DNA of 59,395 nucleotides from Candidatus Gastranaerophilales bacterium. Its GTDB lineage: Bacteria; Cyanobacteriota; Vampirovibrionia; Gastranaerophilales; Gastranaerophilaceae. A program made the translations under genes and the position numbers. Below the pieces are notes generated by a model. It saw only the letters and a program-made list of their open reading frames with translations, was not told where the DNA came from and made no database searches. How positions within the stretch are numbered: position 1 is the first letter of the stretch; each line of letters starts with the position of its first letter. The stretch is from contig CAAFYU010000057.1 in NCBI GenBank assembly GCA_900767135.1, positions 1 through 59,395 of the forward strand, written 5' to 3'. This document shows positions 52,663 to 59,395 of the stretch, piece by piece.

Positions 52663-53408
52663 TATTTTACCCCTCCGTCTACTCTGATGACTTGACCTGT
52701 TATGTAAGAAGCTAGATCAGAAGCTAAAAACATAACAGCATTTGCCACTTCTTTTGGTTCTCCTATTCGTTTTAATTTTGAAAGGTTTAAATTTGTATTA
52801 AGAGCTTCTGCTGATAGCAAATTTTGCATATCAGTATTAATAAAGCCGGGAGCTACTGCATTTACTCTAATACCATTTGTTCCCAATTCTGTTGCCATTG
52901 TTTTAGTTAATGATGATACAGCGGCTTTTGTTGCTCCATACAAAGCTCTTCCGCAATCTCCTCCCAAAGCGGATATTGATGAAATGTTTATAATGGAACC
53001 CTTTTGATTTTTTATCATCATTTTTGAAATATATTGTGAAATTATGAATACAGATTTGAAATTAATGTCAAATTGTTTTTGAATGCTTTCCAAAGATGTC
53101 ATTAAGAACAGTTCATTCGAAGTTATACCTGCATTATTAACAAGAATATCAATATTTAATTTTTTTTCTCTAATAAGTTTTATGCCTTGTTTAATTTCTT
53201 CAATTTTTTCAACATCAAAATAAATTGGAAAAATCTCAGTGTTATATTGTTTTTTTAATTGTTCTATGAATTGTGAAAAATCATTGGATTCTTTTCTTGA
53301 ACAGGCAAAAACAGTTGCTCCATTTTGAGCAAATACTTCAAGTATAGCTTTGCCGATTCCTCTATTGCAACCAGTAATTACAGCTACTTTATCCTTTAAA
53401 ATCATCAA
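52662..53408 (-). CDS. Short-chain dehydrogenase/reductase (FabG-like)
   Basis: A 248-residue classical SDR: AVITGCNRGIGKAI, NNAGIT, the Ser of INISSISALGG, YGATKAAVSSL (YxxxK), VNAVAPGFINTDM. It resembles 3-oxoacyl-ACP reductase. Placed after the ketosynthase (20-nt overlap) it would reduce a beta-keto thioester or the ketone from the transketolase step. Confidence 0.9.
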   Translation of the reverse strand: MMILKDKVAVITGCNRGIGKAILEVFAQNGATVFACSRKESNDFSQFIEQLKKQYNTEIFPIYFDVEKIEEIKQGIKLIREKKLNIDILVNNAGITSNELFLMTSLESIQKQFDINFKSVFIISQYISKMMIKNQKGSIINISSISALGGDCGRALYGATKAAVSSLTKTMATELGTNGIRVNAVAPGFINTDMQNLLSAEALNTNLNLSKLKRIGEPKEVANAVMFLASDLASYITGQVIRVDGGVK

Positions 53409-54540
53409 TTTCTCCTTTAAAATATTTAATCCAATTTTGAATTAATTCTTCTCTTGTGTATGGTTTAGTTTTTGGAATGTATTTGTCAAATCCAAAAATT
53501 TCGGTCTTGCTTAAATCAATGAGTGAAAAAGCATAAGATAGTCCTACTCCAAATGTAGCAAGGACAACATTTTTGACTTCTTTGTTTTTTAGTTGATCGC
53601 AAATATTTGTAACAACAGCGGCAGAACCACAGTTTGCATATTTTGAAAATGTTTCTGATGAATATTTTTCTTTTGGTAATCTTGCAAGTTTTGCAATATT
53701 TTCTACCATTTGCTTATTAGCTTGATGAAGAGCTACAAAATCAATATCTTCAATAGTCATTCCTGCATAATCTATAATGTCTGAAATCCCTTTTGGCCCG
53801 ACTTCCATTGAAAACTTAAAAACGTCCATTCCCTTCATTATTTCATCATACAAATGCCAAACATTTTCTCTTTCGTCAATTTCTTCAATATCAACAATAT
53901 CTTTTCTAATCGGAAGTTTCCACCCACCAGCCGGAGCCATGATTTTATTCCAATCTTTTCCACGAGTGCCGAGCTTGAAATATGAGAAGGTTTTCTCGGG
54001 AGAAAATTCGATAAGTGTTGCTGTTGCAGCGTCACCAAAAAGCATATTGGAGTTTCTGTTTCTTTTGTCGGAGTGAAGACTTGCTGTGTCACCAACAAGT
54101 AGTAAGCACTTTTTTGATGCTCCACTGGCAACTAATGAAAAACAAGTTCTCAAAGCATATACATAAGCACTGCACGCAAGACCAGATAAGTCAAAACAAG
54201 CACAATCTTCACTTAAACCTAATTTATCTTGAATGACACAAGCTGACGCCGGATATGTGTAATCGTGGCTTGTAGTTGACACCACAAGAGTATCTATTTC
54301 GTTTTTGGGGATATTAAGCTTTGTTAATAATTTAAGAGCGGCAGCTTCACATAAATCGCAATGAGTTGTTCCTTCATCAACGATGTAGCGAGTTCCTAAG
54401 CCTAGAATTTTTTTATTTCTGTTTAACAATTTCTCATCATTATTGTAGTATTGAATTTCGTTGTCAATATTAATACAATTGTTGGGAATAATTGTTTGTA
54501 TTCCGGTTATTTTTACATTTTCAAATTTGCAAAATGTCAT
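53389..54540 (-). CDS. 3-oxoacyl-ACP synthase III-like ketosynthase (FabH-like)
   Basis: A 383-residue thiolase-fold enzyme. The catalytic Cys lies in SGLACSAYVYAL, the His in ALHQANKQM, and the Asn in SKYANCGSAAVVTNI, the FabH triad. It is longer than housekeeping FabH (about 320), with extra residues at about 165-200 and a C-terminal tail (about 350-383). KASIII enzymes condense an acyl-CoA with malonyl-ACP. Overlaps the SDR gene. The extra length points to a specialised, not fatty-acid-starting, enzyme. Confidence 0.9.
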   Translation of the reverse strand: MTFCKFENVKITGIQTIIPNNCINIDNEIQYYNNDEKLLNRNKKILGLGTRYIVDEGTTHCDLCEAAALKLLTKLNIPKNEIDTLVVSTTSHDYTYPASACVIQDKLGLSEDCACFDLSGLACSAYVYALRTCFSLVASGASKKCLLLVGDTASLHSDKRNRNSNMLFGDAATATLIEFSPEKTFSYFKLGTRGKDWNKIMAPAGGWKLPIRKDIVDIEEIDERENVWHLYDEIMKGMDVFKFSMEVGPKGISDIIDYAGMTIEDIDFVALHQANKQMVENIAKLARLPKEKYSSETFSKYANCGSAAVVTNICDQLKNKEVKNVVLATFGVGLSYAFSLIDLSKTEIFGFDKYIPKTKPYTREELIQNWIKYFKGEIDDFKG

Positions 54541-54597
54541 AAGTTAGCTCCATTTTCTTTAATAAGAGTGTTTTATTATAAATGATGGTTATACCAG

Positions 54598-55332
54598 TTA
54601 TTCGTATATTTTTCTTAAAACGTATCGTTCTTTGTAGATAACACGTCCACAATGTTGATGAAGTTTAAGAATTGGTAAATTATTTGTTGAAACAGTAGTC
54701 TTGCGGTTTGCTTTAAATTTTTTTGCATCATTTAGCATAATTCCGCCTAGTCCCATGTTTTTAAATTCTTCAAAATTACCTCCAATCAAAGCATCTACAA
54801 CTCCGGTTTTTTCATCGACAACATCTATGGAAAATCCAAATACAACATCGTTAATTTTTTTGATGTATAAATTCGTATTAGGTTTTTCAAATAAATCCAA
54901 GCACCAATTTTTGTACCGTTTACAAGCGATTTCTTTTCCTAATTTTGGGTCAAGAGAAACTCTATCAGTGTCAAACATTCCGGGAGTGATTTTATTGATT
55001 ATTTGTTCCCATTCGCTTTTTTCTTTTGGTAATATTTCTATTTTAACGTCTTCTTGATTAGATAGTATTGAAGCTTCACTATCCAGTGGTTCAAAATGGT
55101 CAACTAATGATAATTGAGTTTCTAAAAATCTATATCCGTCATCTTCAAGTTTGTGCAAAGCTTCTAAGTTCCCAACCGGCATTTTTATAACAACGTAAGA
55201 ATTTTTAAAATTTTGGCTTTTTATTTTTTGATAAGCATCGTCAAAATTTCTTAAATCTTTTTTATCTAATGAAATTTCGTAAGTATCCATTCCGAAGTTT
55301 CGTTTTTCCCAAGTTGCTTCAATAATTTTCAT
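54598..55332 (-). CDS. GNAT-like acyltransferase
   Basis: A 244-residue protein with an N-terminal half that resembles TDP-fucosamine acetyltransferase-type GNATs (start WEKRNFGMDTYEI) and a C-terminal half with FGFSIDVVDEKTGVVDALIGG and MGLGGIMLNDAK. It probably transfers an acyl group to an amino sugar. It follows the large membrane protein by 6 nt and precedes the ketosynthase by 57 nt. Confidence 0.7.
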   Translation of the reverse strand: MKIIEATWEKRNFGMDTYEISLDKKDLRNFDDAYQKIKSQNFKNSYVVIKMPVGNLEALHKLEDDGYRFLETQLSLVDHFEPLDSEASILSNQEDVKIEILPKEKSEWEQIINKITPGMFDTDRVSLDPKLGKEIACKRYKNWCLDLFEKPNTNLYIKKINDVVFGFSIDVVDEKTGVVDALIGGNFEEFKNMGLGGIMLNDAKKFKANRKTTVSTNNLPILKLHQHCGRVIYKERYVLRKIYE

Positions 55333-55338
55333 TTATGT

Positions 55339-57237
55339 TTAATAACCTCTTTCTAAGTATTCAATATCTCGGTAGCCAAATATTTTATCGAGATTTTTTG
55401 CTACTTTTTCTTCAAATGGAGTTAGTGTTACAATGTCAAAAGTGTTCACTCCATATTTCATATCTTTATTAGTTGGCACAAAGGCAATTTCTTTTCCGTA
55501 ATAGTCTTTCATAAATTGAGAAAGAGCCATTTTATTGGAGTCAGTTGAATAACCACCATTTTTTATTGAAAAATAATAGATATTATCACTATCTACAATA
55601 TATTTTATAGTTTCATTTAATGGAATACCATAAGCAACAAGATTCTTTTTTATAGCACTAAAACAAGGCATAATCATAATTATTTTATAGTTTCTTAGAT
55701 ATGACTTTTGAAAAGGAGTGGCATATATTTCATTTACAAATGAATCTGTCAAGTATATGTGTTTGTTATCAAAGTTTTGTTCCATGAATTTATTCATTTC
55801 ATTGCGAATATTGGCTTTCCAACTACAAGTTTTTGAATACTTATAGTATGGTCTGCTAGTATATGAAATTAAGATACATAATAAGACTAGCCAAACAGCA
55901 CCCCCGATTATTTTAGCGTTAGGAATTTTTTGAGTAAAATTAAGTTTATTTACGTCAAGCCAAAAAACTTTATCAGAATATAGCATAATGTAATAGTAGG
56001 TTACACATACCATCATGGTAAGCATATTTATCCAAACCCTTGGTGGAAGAGTCTTTAAGAATAATTCTACAATTGTGATGTATAGTAGTAAAAATGCGAT
56101 TAATAATAAACTCTTTTTGATTGATTGTTTAGCTGGGAAAAGTAATAGCAAAATAAAAATTGCTCCAAAATAGTATTTTACAACGCCTTCATAATCATCA
56201 AACTTAATGCTAAGTTTAAAATCCTTTTTATGTTTTATTGACGTTTTGCCTCTCATTAAGGATTTTACTTGTTTTATTTTTTTAGAAGAGAATATTTGTT
56301 CATCACCTATGTTCCACCAATTTGCAAAAACTCTATACGTTCCCTTAGTCCACCCTGCTGGTTTTAGCATTGTATCTACATCATAAGTTTTTTCCAAGTT
56401 TTCCCAAAGTCTAATGAAGTCAGGATTTTGGTAAACCACAGTTCTTTCTGTTATATCTAATCTTAATTGATGGTAGTCGTACATTGCTTTATATTCAGGA
56501 GTATTTGCAACAATACTTTTATGTATTTGAGTTAATTCAAAAGATACGCCTAAACTTACCATTACTAAAAGACAAATAGCAACAAACTTTTTTAAGTTGT
56601 TCTTGTTTGCTTGTAGCAAAATTGCAAATCCTGCTATTGGAACAAGTGAAAGCATACTCTCAAACCTGATACAACCAGAGATTATTAACATTAAAAATAC
56701 AAGTAAAGAGAGCAACGCTGTATTTCTAGTATTTGTATTGTTGTTTAATAAATACATGCAAAGTGCCATAGCTCCAATGACAAGAATTCCTGAAGTCATA
56801 GTGAATTGTGGTGTTATAAAAAATACTGAAAATATGCATATACCAGTTATGAAAAGAACAATATTATGTAAAGTATTGCCTTTTTTGTGTAAACCCAAAA
56901 GAGTGCAACCGGTAGATAATGTAAGCCAGAAATATGTAAATACATCATACCAAGGAATAAATTTGCAATGAATATACAAAATTTTTAAAACTTTACAGTA
57001 TAAAATATTTTGCCACATTACAAAATCTCTATGAATTTCGTCTACGCAAAAACTTCCATCAATTAAAGAACGCATAAGGAAATCATCTTGAAGTTGATAG
57101 CAAGGTGATGTTAATACAAATGCAATAAAGTAAATTGTAAATATAGCTATAAGTATAAACCATAATTTATTATTAATAATTTCATTTGTAATTTCTAAAA
57201 ATCTATTCCAAAAATTCCGGGCATCAAAATTTTCCAC
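55339..57237 (-). CDS. Polytopic membrane protein, GT-C glycosyltransferase-like
   Basis: A 632-residue protein with about 10-12 membrane helices and a soluble C-terminal part of about 150 residues. The first extracytoplasmic loop has LQDDFLMRSL, like the Asp pair that GT-C enzymes use with polyprenyl-phosphate sugar donors. With the two genes upstream (GtrB-like and a 4-TM protein) it forms a likely three-gene module that adds a sugar to a surface glycan on the outer face of the membrane, as in GtrA-GtrB-Gtr systems. Confidence 0.65.
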   Translation of the reverse strand: MENFDARNFWNRFLEITNEIINNKLWFILIAIFTIYFIAFVLTSPCYQLQDDFLMRSLIDGSFCVDEIHRDFVMWQNILYCKVLKILYIHCKFIPWYDVFTYFWLTLSTGCTLLGLHKKGNTLHNIVLFITGICIFSVFFITPQFTMTSGILVIGAMALCMYLLNNNTNTRNTALLSLLVFLMLIISGCIRFESMLSLVPIAGFAILLQANKNNLKKFVAICLLVMVSLGVSFELTQIHKSIVANTPEYKAMYDYHQLRLDITERTVVYQNPDFIRLWENLEKTYDVDTMLKPAGWTKGTYRVFANWWNIGDEQIFSSKKIKQVKSLMRGKTSIKHKKDFKLSIKFDDYEGVVKYYFGAIFILLLLFPAKQSIKKSLLLIAFLLLYITIVELFLKTLPPRVWINMLTMMVCVTYYYIMLYSDKVFWLDVNKLNFTQKIPNAKIIGGAVWLVLLCILISYTSRPYYKYSKTCSWKANIRNEMNKFMEQNFDNKHIYLTDSFVNEIYATPFQKSYLRNYKIIMIMPCFSAIKKNLVAYGIPLNETIKYIVDSDNIYYFSIKNGGYSTDSNKMALSQFMKDYYGKEIAFVPTNKDMKYGVNTFDIVTLTPFEEKVAKNLDKIFGYRDIEYLERGY

Positions 57238-57239
57238 TA

Positions 57240-57638
57240 CTACAATCCTTTACTTGTTATAATTACACCTAAGATGATAACAGTACAGCCAATTAGTTTA
57301 GGAATATTGAAGCTTTCTCCTAATAAAAGAGCAGAAAGAACCAAAACTGCCACAAAGCCGAGCATAGTGAACGGATAAGCGTAACTTATGTCAAACTTAG
57401 TCATTGTAGCCATCCAACACAAACCTGATGTGAAGGTTAAGCAAAGAGCAACAAAAATGAATGGATCAAAAATTACTTTAAACAAAAATAAAATTTTACC
57501 AATAATTTCTGTTGGCATTGGCAAAAGGGTGGTTACATAATTAGCAACTCTCCATTTTACTATTATTTGAGATGTAACTGTTGTTGCAATAGTTGCAAAT
57601 AAGTACAAATACCCAATATTTGTTAATATTCTATTCAT
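57240..57638 (-). CDS. Small 4-TM EmrE/ArnE-like membrane protein
   Basis: A 132-residue protein of four membrane helices in the SMR/DMT style: SYAYPFTMLGFVAVLVLSAL, LLGESFN, then VIILGVIITSKG. ArnE/ArnF and GtrA-like proteins of this size flip polyprenyl-phosphate sugars. Between a GtrB-like enzyme and a GT-C-like protein this is the likely role. It overlaps the GtrB-like gene by 4 nt. Confidence 0.75.
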   Translation of the reverse strand: MNRILTNIGYLYLFATIATTVTSQIIVKWRVANYVTTLLPMPTEIIGKILFLFKVIFDPFIFVALCLTFTSGLCWMATMTKFDISYAYPFTMLGFVAVLVLSALLLGESFNIPKLIGCTVIILGVIITSKGL

Positions 57639-58579
57639 AAATTGATTTTCCTTTTTACTGTGTATAAAGGGCGTCCTTGTGTGATTTTAAATATTTGTCC
57701 GACATATATTCCGAGTAAGCCGAGGTATGCGAACAGTAATGCGGCAATAAAGAATAATGATACCATTACACTTGTCCAACCCAACAATCTTTGGTTAAAG
57801 ACGAAATAGCCAATTAACAATTTTACAACAAACAAAAGACAAAAAATAAACATCAAGAAAGAGCAAATTCCTGCAAATATAAGTGGTTTGTTTGAGTTGT
57901 TTACTATTATTCTTTTTAAATGGTTTAAGCCTTTAATGAAGTTATAGCCGCTCTTACCACAGGCTCTTTGTTCTTGTTCAACCTCAATATATTCGACAGA
58001 AAATCCTGCCCAAGCAATAATTGTTCCGAAAACAAAGTAAGGCTCTTGTTTACTTTGTAATTCTTTTAATACTTTTTGATTAAATATAGAGAAGTTGCCT
58101 GTATCTTTTTCCTCAATATTTGAGGTTTCGCTTAGTTTGCTAATAAAGAAGTGAGCTGTTTTAGAGTAAAGTTTTTTCAAAAAACCTTCTGCTCTTTTAG
58201 ATCTACAACCAACTACTACGTCTGCGTTTGTTTCTTTGATTCTTTTGTAAAACCTAATGATATCATCAGGATTGTCTTGCAAATCACAGTCCATAACAAC
58301 AGTGTAGCCATTGCCTGTTACATTGTCTAATCCTGCTTTAATCGCTAAATGCTGTCCAAAATTTCTTTGTAAATCAATCAATTTTACTCTATTATCAATC
58401 ATTGCTAATTTTGCAATTTCTTCTCCTGAGCCATAAGGACAGCAGTCATTTACCATTATTATTTCGAACTCAATATTTATTTTGTTAAGACTTTCTATTA
58501 ACTTGTTGTATAACATTCTCACAAGTTTTTTATCTCCGTAAACCGGAATTACGATTGATATAAAATCTTTGTCTAACAC
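57635..58579 (-). CDS. GT2 polyprenyl-phosphate glycosyltransferase (GtrB/ArnC/DPM1-like)
   Basis: A 314-residue enzyme: GT-A domain with FISIVIPVYGDKKLVR, the QRNFGQHLAIKAGL stretch, the metal-binding MDCDLQDNPDD, then two C-terminal membrane helices (about 230-290). It should load a sugar from a nucleotide donor on undecaprenyl phosphate. Its start, 58579, is 87 nt from the acyltransferase gene. TAAAAT and TTGATT-like boxes upstream give a possible promoter, which I do not claim. Confidence 0.88.
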   Translation of the reverse strand: MLDKDFISIVIPVYGDKKLVRMLYNKLIESLNKINIEFEIIMVNDCCPYGSGEEIAKLAMIDNRVKLIDLQRNFGQHLAIKAGLDNVTGNGYTVVMDCDLQDNPDDIIRFYKRIKETNADVVVGCRSKRAEGFLKKLYSKTAHFFISKLSETSNIEEKDTGNFSIFNQKVLKELQSKQEPYFVFGTIIAWAGFSVEYIEVEQEQRACGKSGYNFIKGLNHLKRIIVNNSNKPLIFAGICSFLMFIFCLLFVVKLLIGYFVFNQRLLGWTSVMVSLFFIAALLFAYLGLLGIYVGQIFKITQGRPLYTVKRKINL

Positions 58580-58665
58580 AGCATATCCCTCTTTCGTATA
58601 ACAGTTTAATTTTATCTAAAATATGATATAAAATCAATACAAAGTTTACAAAATTATCAATAAGT

Positions 58666-59373
58666 CTAGTGTTGAGAATGCAAAAAAGGTATAATTTTCG
58701 CAATTCTATTTATCGAATTTGTAATAATATTTTTTAAGTGATTAATGATGATTGCGATAATTAAACAAATTGAAGAAAAATAGACTATCAATAATAACGG
58801 ATTTTTTGTAATATATATGTTTTTTGCAAAATCAATCATTAAAAAAATATGGAATAAAAATATATCCATACTGTGCTTTCCAAATATTTCTAAAATTTTG
58901 TATAGATTTTTGTTGAGTTTAAATGAATATAAAAATAATATGAGCATTAAGCTGATTGGAAGATCAACAAAAGAAGCACAACCATGAGAAATATTGTGGA
59001 CTAGAATAAGTCTTAAAATTAATAAATTAAAAAATAGAGTAACCAAATATTTTGAATTTTCAATAGTAAATTTTTCTAATTTTTCAAATAGATTAAATTT
59101 TGAAAAAATTATTCCTAGTAAAAAAGTTGGAATGTAATAATATAGAAAAGATCTTGAATAATTGTAACCTAAGAAATATAAGTTTAGTGATGCGACAAAT
59201 AAAAATATCAATAATTTTGAATTCTTACTTATTTTATAAAAAATAGGAAACAATATGTAGAAAATAATAATAAGGCTTATAAACCACCAAGAGCCGTTAA
59301 ATCCGCCATGTACGTGCCCCCCCCCCCGCAAGCCCAAAAAAGCCCAAAAAATTTTGTAAAAGACCGACGACAT
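58666..59373 (-). pseudogene. Acyltransferase-3 family membrane protein, split by a C tract and cut by the window edge
   Basis: The frame 58666-59373 encodes the C-terminal 235 residues of an OafA-like O-acyltransferase: HGGFNGSWWFISLIIIFYI followed by about seven membrane helices. Its ATG at 59373 has no ribosome site and an in-frame stop two codons before. Upstream of the poly-C tract (59317-59327, poly-G in the gene) a different frame stays open to the window end and reads KYVVGLLQNFLGFFGLAGG, typical of the same family. Ten G (or thirteen) would fuse the two into one protein; there are eleven. The N-terminus with the catalytic His is outside the window. Confidence 0.65.
59317..59327. repeat. 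Eleven-base C tract (poly-G in the acyltransferase)
   Basis: An uninterrupted run of eleven C, G on the coding strand, between two frames of one acyltransferase. Next to it is GCAAGC, as with the G-run in the prepilin gene at 18945. Confidence 0.85.
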
Positions 59374-59395
59374 ATTTTAACACCAATTTAAAAAA

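Overview
The window is AT-rich bacterial DNA that most resembles a gut member of Candidatus Gastranaerophilales (class Vampirovibrionia, 'Melainabacteria', non-photosynthetic relatives of Cyanobacteria). I infer this from three prepilin-like genes carrying the FTLAEVLITLGIIGVVAA hallmark, lpxK plus two MCE/MlaD-type proteins (a diderm envelope), and several large membrane-anchored orphan proteins of a kind I associate with that order. No tRNA or rRNA gene and no CRISPR array was seen.

Layout. 0-12 kb: a nucleoside permease, a 1018-residue starch-synthase-like protein with a C-terminal membrane anchor, then a yebC / diguanylate cyclase / tsaE / tsaB run, a GHKL-ATPase plus HExxH protein and an HNH-like protein. 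12-14.3 kb: a regulator with four tandem GntR-type winged helices, a ribbon-helix-helix protein, and a non-coding stretch with a MITE-like element. 14.3-17.8 kb: pyrH-frr-cdsA-rnc-rpe. 18.8-27 kb: the division and wall cluster murC-murB-ddl-ftsQ followed by nadE, flanked by two prepilin genes. 27-32 kb: rpmI-rplT, an RHH-NifX fusion, and three orphan proteins next to the remnant of an XRE repressor. 32-44.5 kb: MCE protein, lpxK, mutS2, gltD, two hypothetical genes, a third prepilin, a second MCE protein, galE and ilvE.

44.6-59.4 kb is one long leftward gene series and the most unusual part. From its upstream end: an acyltransferase-3 split by an 11-base C tract, a GtrB-like GT2, a 4-TM EmrE/ArnE-like protein, a GT-C-like membrane protein, a GNAT, a FabH-like ketosynthase, an SDR, a two-gene transketolase, an acyl carrier protein, a metallo-beta-lactamase-fold hydrolase, an AMP-dependent ligase, another GNAT, a LuxE-like and a LuxC-like protein, and an LDH-family dehydrogenase. 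Together these could build a carrier-bound acyl group, reduce it to an aldehyde, extend or reduce it, and attach it to a surface glycan or lipid. I know of no described pathway with this set.

Other points worth attention: a 60-bp cassette that duplicates the prepilin cleavage motif in two pilin genes; long homopolymer tracts that put two genes out of frame; a NadE whose nitrilase domain has lost its catalytic residues; and an LDH-family enzyme with Arg at the classic Gln102 specificity position.
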